Assembly (NCBI GenBank): GCA_035999765.1 | Contig: CP108521.1 | Span: 10,974,001-11,038,000, forward strand | DNA: 64,000 nucleotides | From: Streptomyces sp. NBC_01231 | Lineage (GTDB): Bacteria > Actinomycetota > Actinomycetes > Streptomycetales > Streptomycetaceae | Direction: 5' to 3' | Shown: positions 8,667 to 17,520 of the stretch, in pieces | How positions within the stretch are numbered: the stretch's first letter is position 1 | Layout: the number at the start of each line of letters is the position of its first letter | The notes under the pieces: generated by a model | Told to the model about the DNA's origin: nothing | Databases searched by the model: none | Seen by the model: only the letters and a program-made list of their open reading frames with translations | Made by a program: the position numbers and the translations under genes

Positions 8667-9150
8667 CCGGAGACACTCGAACCGCCCCGTGCGCATGCAC
8701 AGCCAGCCCGGCCAGGTGCATGCCCCCAACCTTTGCCTCCAGCTGGCCATTTGCCTGGCAGACTTCCCCCATGCACGCCATGCGCCGTCCACTGAGCACT
8801 GGTCCCCGCCCCGCTGAGGAGCAGTCGCCGTTGGGCGATACACGCAGCGGTACGGCTGCGGAGCGGGCCGCTGCCGAGCCGCCACTCGCCCCGGCTGTGG
8901 AGGGTGAGGTGGTGTCGGCGCTACCGTCCGGCCGCCGCCCGTTGGGCACAGGGGGCGCCCGCTCCTAGACGGTCGCCCGGACCGCCCTGCAGCCCCGCCC
9001 CCTCCTTGCCTCCTGCTCAGCTCAAGGGTGTTGACCGTCGAGGAGGCGGGACAGCCCGGAGAAGCTCCCACAGGGGCGTGAGCCGGACGCCCTGGGCGCC
9101 CGACTCCCCCAGGAGCGGGCGCCCTTCCGCGTACGGGCACGACACACCGG
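8667..9150. other. gene-free stretch
   Basis: Between two convergent genes. Six-frame reading shows only short frames with no recognisable protein pattern, and no strong hairpin or repeat was seen. Confidence 0.4.
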
Positions 9151-10362
9151 TCAGCGCCGCCAGCGGCGCGGTAGCAGATGTCGCAAGCTGAACCGTCGGC
9201 CCTTGGAACGGACGCGGGAGAGGGATGTCGTCGACGGCGGCTGGGTGGGGCGCGGCGGGACCGGTGGGTGCGTGGCGGCCGCCGTGGCCGTGTCGGCCAG
9301 CGGCTCCGTCGGCACCGGGGGCGCCAGCGGGGGCGGTACGTCATCCGTCGACGCTGCGTCGTCTGCCGGCACTTCGAGGGGGAGTAGGTCGGCCGCCGCG
9401 GTGACGGGGTGGTCCTCCTGGCTCTGGGCGTACTCCCGGGCGAGGCGTCGGCGGTGGGCTTCGCGGCCGTGCTGGACGTTCTCCAGAGCGGTCATCAGGC
9501 GGAAGGCAGGGGCCGGGCGGAATCCGGTGTGCTGTCCGAGGGCGAGCAGTTGCTGGGGGACCAGGCCCCACCAGGCGGCGCCGTCGGCGGGGTAAGGGTG
9601 GGAGATCTTCCAATCCTTCGACCAGGACGCCATCTCGCCGCTCCAGTCCTCGCCCTCGAGGACGGGGTAGGTGCCGGGGTGGCCGCCGTAGGGGATGAGG
9701 ACGGTGTCCTTGGCGATCCAGCAGACCGCTGCGCCCGCCTGGATGATCTGCCGTTGGACGGGAGTGGGGCGCACCTTGTGGTGGGTGTCCGGCTTGCCGT
9801 GCGGGCGGACCTTGACAGTGCCGGCCGCGTCGTAGTGCAGGACGTCGTCGCGGTCGAAGAACCACCAGTGCGTTGCGCGCTCGCCGTGCTGGGTGCGCAC
9901 GGTCTTCAGGCGGGTGTCGACGACGGGTGTGGTCAGCAGGCGGCGCGGCCGTTCGATGATGACCACGTCGTCGCCGCGGCGGACGATGAGGGCGGGGGGC
10001 AGTTCCCAGCGCTGCCCGGCGAGTTGGGGGTCGATCTGGAGGCAGATGGTCGCGCCGGGCAGGGCGCGCACCAGCTGGTCGCGCAGGTCGAGGATGACGG
10101 TGAGGTCGGCCTGGACGTCGGCCTGGTGGGGGGCCGGTGCGCCGCACCGGTCGCTGCCGGGGGCGCTGCCGTCGTGGCGGAACCGGGGTGTGAAGCCGGA
10201 GCCGGGGGTGGCCGGGCCGGTGAATATCAGCTTCGCTCCGCAGGAGCAGCAGCGGTAGCGTCCGCCGGCCTTGCCCCGGGGCAGTCGGTCGGCGGCGTCT
10301 CGTTCGCGGCTCAGGTCGATGACGCGGCCGCCGTCGCCGGTGTCGATCGCGAGTTCGCTCAT
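9151..10362 (-). CDS. CoiA-like protein with N-terminal zinc finger
   Basis: 403 residues starting at MSELAIDTGDGGRVIDLSRE; the longer frame from 10500 adds an atypical Arg/Pro-rich leader. An N-terminal YRCCSCGAKLIFTGP...FRHDG pattern with a later Cys resembles the zinc-finger module of competence-protein-CoiA-like proteins. A central segment (WELPPALIVRRGDDVVIIE) could be a nuclease-like core, and the tail is Pro-rich and then basic. Its role is unknown; in actinomycetes such proteins occur near plasmid-transfer genes. It is divergent from the next gene across a 370-bp regulatory region. Confidence 0.5.
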   Translation of the reverse strand: MSELAIDTGDGGRVIDLSRERDAADRLPRGKAGGRYRCCSCGAKLIFTGPATPGSGFTPRFRHDGSAPGSDRCGAPAPHQADVQADLTVILDLRDQLVRALPGATICLQIDPQLAGQRWELPPALIVRRGDDVVIIERPRRLLTTPVVDTRLKTVRTQHGERATHWWFFDRDDVLHYDAAGTVKVRPHGKPDTHHKVRPTPVQRQIIQAGAAVCWIAKDTVLIPYGGHPGTYPVLEGEDWSGEMASWSKDWKISHPYPADGAAWWGLVPQQLLALGQHTGFRPAPAFRLMTALENVQHGREAHRRRLAREYAQSQEDHPVTAAADLLPLEVPADDAASTDDVPPPLAPPVPTEPLADTATAAATHPPVPPRPTQPPSTTSLSRVRSKGRRFSLRHLLPRRWRR

Positions 10363-10732
10363 GCGGGGCAGACTGCTGCGCGAGCGGCCGCAGCGTGATC
10401 GTTTTGTGGGGATCGTCAGCTGTCCGGGCCCTGCGGTGCGGGCCCCGGTGCGGCGGGGGTTGGACGGCGTGGTGCGGGCGGGGGCGACTGAGCGGGGCAT
10501 GAAGAACGACTCCAGGGTTGGGGGACGGCACTGAAACGAGACTTGCCCAGCTGGAGTTGTCCGTCAGTTGTCCGGTCGTGTTTGCGCAGGTGGCGGCCGG
10601 ACATGGCCGGACTGGCCCGGACATACGACTTCGGCCGGACAACCTCTAATCGCGCTCTGTCGCCAGGTTCTGACTGTCCGTACGCTGATCATCGGTGTAC
10701 GGCAGGGGAGAGCCGGGTGGCGGGGAGAGGTC
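10363..10732. promoter_or_regulatory. divergent promoter region with TGTCCGG repeats
   Basis: The sequence at 10555-10643 contains at least six TGTCCG or CCGGACA half-sites, including GTTGTCCGG at 10567-10575 and its inverse CCGGACAAC at 10635-10643, with CCGGACAT/CCGGACT copies between. The clustering between two divergent genes suggests a cooperative operator, perhaps for the HTH protein encoded at 10733. Confidence 0.5.
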
Positions 10733-12715
10733 ATGGCAGAGAAGAAGTCGGGCGGCCGGGGATACGGCGGGTTCCACAAGGACGCGACGCCCGAGAGCGT
10801 CGAGCTGGCGAAGTACCTGCGGGGCCTGGTGAAACGAGCGGGCAAGACGCAGCGGGACCTGGAGGAGCCGACCGGCTACGGAAGGACCACCATCTCCTCG
10901 TTCCTGAACGGCGAGGTCGTGCCTCCTCAGGCATTCGTGAACAAACTGGTCACCTACGTCACCCCTCCCCGCCAGCAACCGGTCTGCATGGGGGAAGCCT
11001 TACGCCTGTTCGTTGCTGCCCAGCGCCCGAAGGCCACCCCAGAGCTTCCCTCCCCGCGGGCGACAGCGGACGCCGATCCATCAGGGACGGCTTTGGCCAG
11101 TGTCGCGGCCACCGCCCAGGACCAGGCTGCCAAAGCCCACGATCAACTCGCGCAGGCCCACGAGCGGAACCAGGAACTGATGGAAGAGCGGGGTCGTACC
11201 CAGCAGCTGGTGCTGAGTCTCAGCCGGTTCACCGCCGATTTGCGACAGCAGGTAACGACTCTCCAAGACCAGTACGACGAGGAGAACGAGGAGAACGAGG
11301 CACGTCTTGGCCAGCTCACCGAACAGTTAGACGCGGCGCAGCGGGAGCTGCGCCGGGCCCGTACCAGCCGGGACGAGACCGAGGTTCTCCTGACTCGACT
11401 GCGCAAGCGAAGTGACGAACTGGAGGAGCAACTCGCCCAGTCGCGCCGGTCCGTCGCCTCGGCCGAAGAGCCCGGGCTGCCGCCGATGCCGGAAGAGCTA
11501 CAGGAGGCATTCTTCCGCGCCGACTTCGACAAGGCTTTGAGCGCCGCACAAGGGTTCCTCAACGACGGCCAGCAGCGGCGGGACGCGGTCAGCGATGAGT
11601 GGAGTTTGGTCAAGCCGAGTCGGTCAGCGGCCCAAAGCATCGATCGACTGCGGACCGGCTGCCATCTGCTGGGACGCGCCTTGGGGTGCCTGGCGATGAT
11701 GTCCGCAGCAGCGCTGCACCTGGCGGCCACCAGGTCCGGAGCGGACGGCTGGACGATCATGATCGACCTGCTGATGCTGGTCGGCATCGGCTTCGTCAGT
11801 GACCCGTGGAGTCCGCTGGCTCAGCTATGGCCGGCGGTCCGCTCCGGCTTCCGCCGTGAGCCGATGCCCCGGCCCATTACGGTCAGCTCGCAGGCCATAG
11901 CTGTACGGGCGGGGCGGTGTCTGGTCGCCGGACTCGCCGCGACCGGCGCCGCGTTGAGCGTGGAATGCTCGGTGGAGTGGAGCGCGTGGTGGCTGTTTCC
12001 GCTGCTGCCGGCGACTGCCGCCTGCGCCATGTACGCGGTCTTCGGTCACGACCGGCGCGTTGTCCTCCTCGTGCAGGAGGCTCTTGGGGAACTGGGCGCG
12101 GACTTCAAGGCTCCGCCCAATACGCATCGCGCGCCGACGGCCGCACTGGGGATGACGTCACCGGTCGTCGTGAGCGATCCGGAATGGCTTGAGGCGCGGC
12201 GCCAGGAAGTCGGGGACTCACTGACGGGCGGCTGGAGCGAGAGCGTCGTCTGGATCAAGCTGGTCGTCCTGCTCTCGGTCAGCCTGGTCGGCATCGCCGC
12301 AGTCGGGGTGTTGACCAGCACTGTGTCGCACACGGCTCGCACGTGGCATACGCCGGCTGGCTGGCACTGGAACGATGTCGTCGCGACGATTGACGACCCG
12401 GTCCACGCCTATCTGACCGAGCACTCCGCCGGGCTGCCCCTACCCGTCACCTCGCTACATCTGCTGTGGGTCGCCAGCGGCGCGGCGTTGCTGCTGATGA
12501 GCTTCCTGTTCGGCGGCTTCGGCGCGCGGACGACCTGGGTCGTGTGGGGTGCCATCACCGTCATCATGGTGTGGTCGGGCACCCCGGGGCCCGCCCGTCA
12601 GGTAGCAGCCGGCCTCGCCACGGTCGCATGGGGGCTGGCGTCGATCCTGGCGATGCGAGGCCTCAACCTGCGATCGATCGCGTCGCAAAGCGTGGTCGTC
12701 TCCAAGGACTCCTAA
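10733..12715 (+). CDS. HTH-coiled-coil-polytopic membrane protein
   Basis: 660 residues from the ATG preceded by GGGGAGAGG. Residues about 20-75 form an XRE-like helix-turn-helix (KTQRDLEEPTGYGRTTISSF). Residues about 125-250 are a long coiled coil rich in Gln/Glu/Arg heptads. The C-terminal half holds about six hydrophobic helices, for example VVLLSVSLVGIAAVGVL and LLWVASGAALLLMSFLFGG. The architecture suggests a membrane-tethered DNA-binding regulator. It is the only gene downstream of the TGTCCGG cluster, so autoregulation is plausible. No ligand or target is evident. Confidence 0.7.
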   Translation: MAEKKSGGRGYGGFHKDATPESVELAKYLRGLVKRAGKTQRDLEEPTGYGRTTISSFLNGEVVPPQAFVNKLVTYVTPPRQQPVCMGEALRLFVAAQRPKATPELPSPRATADADPSGTALASVAATAQDQAAKAHDQLAQAHERNQELMEERGRTQQLVLSLSRFTADLRQQVTTLQDQYDEENEENEARLGQLTEQLDAAQRELRRARTSRDETEVLLTRLRKRSDELEEQLAQSRRSVASAEEPGLPPMPEELQEAFFRADFDKALSAAQGFLNDGQQRRDAVSDEWSLVKPSRSAAQSIDRLRTGCHLLGRALGCLAMMSAAALHLAATRSGADGWTIMIDLLMLVGIGFVSDPWSPLAQLWPAVRSGFRREPMPRPITVSSQAIAVRAGRCLVAGLAATGAALSVECSVEWSAWWLFPLLPATAACAMYAVFGHDRRVVLLVQEALGELGADFKAPPNTHRAPTAALGMTSPVVVSDPEWLEARRQEVGDSLTGGWSESVVWIKLVVLLSVSLVGIAAVGVLTSTVSHTARTWHTPAGWHWNDVVATIDDPVHAYLTEHSAGLPLPVTSLHLLWVASGAALLLMSFLFGGFGARTTWVVWGAITVIMVWSGTPGPARQVAAGLATVAWGLASILAMRGLNLRSIASQSVVVSKDS

Positions 12716-12803
12716 CGTCAGCATGAGGGTGCGCCCTTTCCAGAGCGGACACGGCGGACCCCGCCAGGCGTCCGGCGTGCAGCCCGACGATGCACCGGCC
12801 GGA

Positions 12804-12850
12804 GAGTGGAGTCCACCGTGGTGCGCATCGGGTGGAAGTGGACTCCACTC
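12804..12850. promoter_or_regulatory. paired palindromes, putative operator
   Basis: GAGTGGAGTCCAC at 12804-12816 and GTGGACTCCACTC at 12838-12850 are exact inverse complements. Each contains the 11-bp palindrome GTGGANTCCAC, spaced 34 bp centre to centre, about three helical turns. This suits two dimer sites on one DNA face or a stem-loop near the start of the next small gene. Confidence 0.5.
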
Positions 12851-12852
12851 TG

Positions 12853-13140
12853 GTGAGCACTCGCCGGTGGGGAGTGGAACATCCCGGCATCCACCGCTTC
12901 GGCTTCACTGCCGCTCCCGGCACCACTGATGACGCCCGTATCCGGCACCTGACCATCGCCCTGCCCTCGCAGTATGCGGCCCGCCTCTTCGACGCCCAGG
13001 GCGCCGGCGCGAGCGAGCGGCAGCTGCGTGACATCGCCGCCGAAGGCTTGGGGGAGATGTACTTCCGCGACGGCGGCCGCCGCGCCCAGGGCCTGGAGGT
13101 GGAGTTCACGGACGTCGAGCACGTCGAGATCGACCTGTAA
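12853..13140 (+). CDS. small hypothetical protein
   Basis: About 95 residues from a GTG at 12853; several upstream in-frame starts exist, so the start is uncertain. The C-terminal 65 residues look genuine: HLTIALPSQYAARLFDAQG, then ERQLRDIAAEGLGEMYFRDG and an acidic tail ending VEHVEIDL. It has no membrane segment or catalytic motif, and the function is unknown. The paired GTGGANTCCAC palindromes lie immediately upstream and might control it. Confidence 0.45.
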   Translation: MSTRRWGVEHPGIHRFGFTAAPGTTDDARIRHLTIALPSQYAARLFDAQGAGASERQLRDIAAEGLGEMYFRDGGRRAQGLEVEFTDVEHVEIDL

Positions 13141-13224
13141 TTCGCAGAGACCGCGACGCCGTACCGGAGACCGCAGAGCGGACGCTTGCCGGGGTGGGAT
13201 GTCTGACAGTGGGAAGTGTTGCGC

Positions 13225-15531
13225 CTATCGATCCAGAACGGCCCAGAGCATGACGCCTACCAAACTGGCGATCACCATCGCTACGACCGTGACCATCTGC
13301 CTTTTAGTCTTGCACCGCCACCATCTCGCGTACATCAGGTATAGCAGGATCAAGGGCCTGAGCAGATAGCGGCGGCGGCCCAGCGGGCGCAGCAGATGCC
13401 GTGTCTTTCCACGCAGGCCCTGGACCAGGATCTCGTCGTCTGTCAATGCATCGAGTGTTTTTAGGCGGTCTCTCATGCGCTCGGTGGGGTTGCCCTTCCC
13501 GGGCAGGTTCTCCGCCAGCAAGATCGCCTCGTGCAGTTTTCGTTCCGTGCTCTCGTCGCCTTCTTGCTCTGACAGGAGGCCCAGTAGGTGATGGGCGGCA
13601 TCGAGTCGCCCCCATGTGAAGTCGTGTCGGCGCCATTCCTCGCTCATGAACGCGGCGAAGTGGTAGCAGCGCAGCCCGTAAAGTTTCCTCTCACCCAGGT
13701 CTACCGACCAGTCCTCGTTGAACAGGGGCCCCATGTGGTCCGGGCCGAGCCGCAGGAACCGGAACTCGGGGGTGAGTTTTTCCATTGCCTGCGAGGGCGG
13801 CGCAAAGCTTTGTGTGAGTACCTCTACCAGGAGCATGGCGGCTACTACGTCCTTCGGTCGCCTCCAATGCTCGAAGCGGCCGCAGGAGTGCACTGTGTGC
13901 AGGAAGCAGCGCGCGGCCTTGTGCACCAGGTTGCCGATCATGGAGGGCACTGACAGATTGTCGAACACCTCGTTGAGCTTCCATGCCTCCTCCCACGGGC
14001 CCGGAGGGCACTCGTCCCACTCCGTCTTCTCGCGTACGGCCTTATTGATTGCGAGGACCTTGAGCAGGCTGTCGTTGACGAGTCGGATTGCTTCGGAGAT
14101 TGCTCGCAACTGCGTCCGGTTCTCGTCCTTGCGTGCTTCGTTTAGTAGCCGATGGAGCTGGTACAGCAGGTTTTGCAGAAGACGTCCCGTAGGGGTGATG
14201 CCCCAACGCCACTCCTCCAGGCCGGGCTCGGTGAGGGTTTGCACGTCTGAGGGCGGGAGCCACAACAAGTCCTTCTGCTCGAGAACCTGCCGCAAGGCAC
14301 GCTCCGGCGGCTCTTCGGCGGTTCTCAGCGAGGTGACCCGCGCATTGGTGACGGTGAGACGTTTCCGTACGGCCAGGATTCGGCCCCTGCGGTACTCGGG
14401 ATACAGGGCCTTCGCCGTCGTGCGCATGTCGCGCTCCTCCTCATGGCCCCGCTCGGGGTCGAGGAGCCGTTTGAGTAGTTCGTCCCGGGATCTCGGGCCG
14501 CTGATCTCCAGGCGGAACTGCACGTCATCGATCCCGGATCGGAAGTCGACCTCCGTGGGATAGTTGAGCGCACTCCAGGCAGCGGTCTCGATGCTGATGC
14601 CATCGCACCGCTGGTTCTTGACCGCCTCGTCGACTACGACTCCGCCGGAAGGCACGACGTACATGACGACGCGCTCGGCTGGCCCACCGCGGCGTTTGGT
14701 GATCTCTTCGAGGACAGGAGCGAAAGGCGCGTTGTTGAGAACTCCACCGTCCATCACACAACTCGCGGGGACATTGCGCGCTCTCTCGGGGTAGACCCGG
14801 TAGTCAAGAAGGGGATGTTCGCTGACCGGCTGGAACGCCACCGGATAGCTGGCCGTGGCTCGTGCTGCCCTGGCCAGAACCTCCATGTTGGTGTCCTTGA
14901 AGTCATTGAACTCGTGCTTATTGAGCTTCCACTGAATTCCTTCTTTGCAATAGCGGAAGGTTTCGGGGTCGTTGCGGAACCGGTACCTACGGCGGTGGTC
15001 GCGCACGCTGAAGGCACTGCCGATGCTGTCCTCGTATTCGCGGTGACGGCCGTCCAGCGCGGTGGCGGTGACGAAGAGGGTGACGCGTTCCGAACGCGGC
15101 TGTGTTCCCGGAAGCATGTTGGAGAGGGAATCCTGCACCTTTTTCTCAAAGAATCGCCCGTCGAGCAGGGTCTTCCGGCGTTCCGGGCGTTCCTTAGGGC
15201 TCAACTTGTCCAGCGAGGCGACGTTGAGCCACAGGTCACGGAGCTCCGCGAGCGGGGAGCCACGGGCGATGGTCGTGGCCAGCAGCAAGCCGTTGAGACC
15301 GCCTGCGGACGTGCCTGAGATGATGTCGATCTTCACCTCGATCCTTGCTTTGTCCGCCACCTCTTTCCAGATCTTGAAGACCTCGCGCTCCTCCTTCGGA
15401 ACGCTGTCGGGCGGGTCTCCGCGTGACGCCCTCCGGAGCAGGTCGAGTTCATGGGTAACGCCACCCATCCACACGGCGAGACTGACGCCGCCGTTCATCA
15501 CGAGGGCGATACGGTGCTCGGCCTTCGGCAT
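13225..15531 (-). CDS. patatin-like phospholipase with C-terminal membrane anchor
   Basis: 768 residues from MPKAEHRIALVMNGGVSLAV; an upstream ATG at 15669, with GGAG before it, is an alternative start. Patatin signatures are present: the Gly-rich oxyanion loop (NGGVSLAVWMGGV), the nucleophile elbow GTSAGGLNG at about residue 70, and the catalytic Asp in MDGGVLNNAP at about 280. The long C-terminal extension resembles the DUF3376-type tail of actinobacterial patatin proteins and ends with one membrane helix (VTVVAMVIASLVGVMLWAVL). It probably cleaves membrane phospholipids. Patatin effectors occur in CBASS, but no cyclase gene is adjacent, so a defence role is speculative. Confidence 0.8.
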   Translation of the reverse strand: MPKAEHRIALVMNGGVSLAVWMGGVTHELDLLRRASRGDPPDSVPKEEREVFKIWKEVADKARIEVKIDIISGTSAGGLNGLLLATTIARGSPLAELRDLWLNVASLDKLSPKERPERRKTLLDGRFFEKKVQDSLSNMLPGTQPRSERVTLFVTATALDGRHREYEDSIGSAFSVRDHRRRYRFRNDPETFRYCKEGIQWKLNKHEFNDFKDTNMEVLARAARATASYPVAFQPVSEHPLLDYRVYPERARNVPASCVMDGGVLNNAPFAPVLEEITKRRGGPAERVVMYVVPSGGVVVDEAVKNQRCDGISIETAAWSALNYPTEVDFRSGIDDVQFRLEISGPRSRDELLKRLLDPERGHEEERDMRTTAKALYPEYRRGRILAVRKRLTVTNARVTSLRTAEEPPERALRQVLEQKDLLWLPPSDVQTLTEPGLEEWRWGITPTGRLLQNLLYQLHRLLNEARKDENRTQLRAISEAIRLVNDSLLKVLAINKAVREKTEWDECPPGPWEEAWKLNEVFDNLSVPSMIGNLVHKAARCFLHTVHSCGRFEHWRRPKDVVAAMLLVEVLTQSFAPPSQAMEKLTPEFRFLRLGPDHMGPLFNEDWSVDLGERKLYGLRCYHFAAFMSEEWRRHDFTWGRLDAAHHLLGLLSEQEGDESTERKLHEAILLAENLPGKGNPTERMRDRLKTLDALTDDEILVQGLRGKTRHLLRPLGRRRYLLRPLILLYLMYARWWRCKTKRQMVTVVAMVIASLVGVMLWAVLDR

Positions 15532-15988
15532 GGGCCCATTCTCGTCCGGGAGATCGCAAGGTGCGGCTGAGGCGTCTGTGCTGGTCGGACAGGAACAGAC
15601 GTGCCGACACGCCGCGGCATGACCGCGTCGCAACCTTTTGAAGATCGCCGTGCTCTTCCGGTCGGGCATGCAAACGTACTCCAGCGTGGCCGGACACTCA
15701 GACCAAGCCGAGCCCCGTGCGGATTGCGAACGCCCCCAACTTCGCTTCCTCACAGATCAGGCGCCACCGGGCCGTGCCGCTCGGGTGACGCCTTGCACCG
15801 TTGGCGCCCACAGAACGACTCCGAGCCCTGTCGCTCCATCGCTCGGGGTGCCGCGGGAAGGTGCATGCTCCGGGCTCGGTGCCAGCCATGGGCTGGGTTC
15901 CTGCTGGGGCGGACCGAAGAGTCGCACGCGAGTGGATGGACATCGAGAGGACATCCTTCCGAGCCGCGTAAATGATCAGGGATAGCCT
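15532..15988. other. gene-free stretch
   Basis: Upstream of the patatin gene and downstream of a truncated minus-strand gene. It probably contains the patatin promoter. Open frames here have no recognisable protein features. Confidence 0.4.
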
Positions 15989-16390
15989 TCAGAGCGTCCC
16001 GGGAGGGTGCGGGACCACCGAGTCGTTCTGGCTGTCCCACACCCAGATCTCCGAATCCCGCCACAGCTTCGGATAGTCCTTGCGAGGGAGGGCCCCCGGT
16101 TTCTCCGGCTTGCTCGTCTCCACCAGGGATGGCCGCCACTTCTCGTCGCCGATCAGAATGGCGCGCACTGCGCCAAGTTTGACGGTGCCTTTCTGGGAAG
16201 GCAGGCGCCACTCCCTCTCATGCATCCACGTCGAGCCCGCTCCGACACGTACGGCCCAGTGCGCCATCCCAACGTTCTTGAAGTACTCATATACCTGGTC
16301 TGGTACGTACGCGCCCTCACCGCTGTGGCGTAGCTGGTGGTGCTGCTTAATGATCTTGATTTTGGCCTGCTGTTGTTCAGCTGTACTGAG
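15989..16390 (-). pseudogene. C-terminal part of an unidentified protein
   Basis: The open minus-strand frame ends GTL-stop at 15989. It reads upstream through HEREWRLPSQKGTVKLGAV, then VPDQVYEYFKNVGMAHWAV, to at least ANTPLSTAEQQQAKIKIIK near 16390. The EREWR-x-P motif followed by strands and a WRDSEIWVWD tail is typical of full-length proteins of unknown function, yet no start codon or N-terminal domain is evident. The upstream end lies next to the tniQ-side boundary of the CRISPR/transposition region, so insertion may have cut this gene. Confidence 0.45.
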
Positions 16391-16587
16391 CGGTGTGTTC
16401 GCCCTGTCGGGGCAGCCGGTGTGGGGCTGGTGGGTCGGTGACGCGTGGTATGTGGGCTGAGCTGGCTGTTTGTGCTGCGCAGTGATGCTGGGTGTGGTGG
16501 CGGTTTTTGCGCAGGGTAGTTGGCGCGCCTATAGGTGCCGGTGTTGTCGGCCGGTCTTGTGCGGGTCGGGGCGGCGTGTGGGTTGGT

Positions 16588-17520
16588 TCAGTGGGTGGTG
16601 AGGCGTTTCCAGAGCAGGTCGTGGTCGGCGGGTGCGAGGTGGGGGAGTTGGAGGCGGCCGGCGAGTTGGTGGAGGAAGGCGGTCTGCTGTGTGCGTGTCA
16701 GGGGGTTGGGGGGCAGGCGGTCGAGGGCCGCGGCGAGGGTGAGGGTTTCGGGATAGGTGATCAGTTCGCGGCAGGTCAGGGTGGGAGAGGCCGGGCCTGG
16801 CGACGTGCGGGGGTTGGCGGCGGTGAGCCGGTGCAGGCGTGTGTGCCAGCGTTCGTGTACGTGCTGTTGGTGGTCGTACCAGCGTGTCGTGATCGTCGAT
16901 GCCCAGCTCAGGGAGGTCGGTGTCGCCGGGCGGCGTGCGCGAAGGTGGGCTTGGGTGAGTTCGGGGACGGCTCGGATGTCGAGGGGCGCGGGATGCCGGG
17001 GGTCGCTGGAGGCCTGCTGGTGGCGGGTGCAGATCATGATCCGGGGCAGGCCCGGCGGCGGGTGGATCCACGCGGAGGCTGCCGTGTGCGGGCTGCGGCG
17101 GATGGTGCATGCGGTGCACGCCGGCAGCGGCTGCAGGGCGGTCTCGACCGCGTGCCATTGGGCGGTGGCCGTGCCGTGCGCGCCGGTGTTGGCCGACGAG
17201 GGTGCGGGCGGGCGCAGGTGGGGCAGGGCGCGGGTGAGGTGCGTGAGGGGGATGCGTGTGAAGCCGGACAGGCGGCGGGCGGCTTCGGCGCTGAGGCGGA
17301 TCTCGGCGGCGGGCGTGGCGTTCTCGGTGCCGGTGACGGTGATGCAGAGACCGTCGAGGAGCTGGGCGGGGCTGAGGCGGTAGGCGGCGGCGAGACGGGT
17401 GAGGTAGGAGGCGGTGGCCTCGCCGGGCAGCGGCCGTACGCGTAGCGGGCCGGGCACGGATGGCCACATGGTGGCGGCCCGCACCGGGGGCGATGGCCTG
17501 GTTGTGGGCGGGGAGGTCAC
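16588..17520 (-). CDS. tniQ: TniQ-family transposition target-selection protein
   Basis: 310 residues from the GTG that overlaps the tniB stop as GTGA; the in-frame ATG at 17469 would give 293. The TniQ hallmark PLPGEATASYLTRLAAAYRL lies near the N-terminus, and a CTACTIRRS...CTRHQQA segment follows, the zinc-binding region of TniQ/TnsD proteins. TniQ/TnsD proteins choose insertion sites, and in CRISPR-associated transposons TniQ binds Cascade to direct the transposase. It is last in a leftward run with tniB. Whether this short TniQ serves Cascade or a fixed attachment site cannot be read from sequence. Confidence 0.85.
   Translation of the reverse strand: MTSPPTTRPSPPVRAATMWPSVPGPLRVRPLPGEATASYLTRLAAAYRLSPAQLLDGLCITVTGTENATPAAEIRLSAEAARRLSGFTRIPLTHLTRALPHLRPPAPSSANTGAHGTATAQWHAVETALQPLPACTACTIRRSPHTAASAWIHPPPGLPRIMICTRHQQASSDPRHPAPLDIRAVPELTQAHLRARRPATPTSLSWASTITTRWYDHQQHVHERWHTRLHRLTAANPRTSPGPASPTLTCRELITYPETLTLAAALDRLPPNPLTRTQQTAFLHQLAGRLQLPHLAPADHDLLWKRLTTH

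Noticed and set aside
13225..15531. Patatin protein as a CBASS effector
   Set aside because: The patatin motifs are clear, but no CD-NTase or other CBASS gene is nearby, so only the phospholipase assignment is kept.
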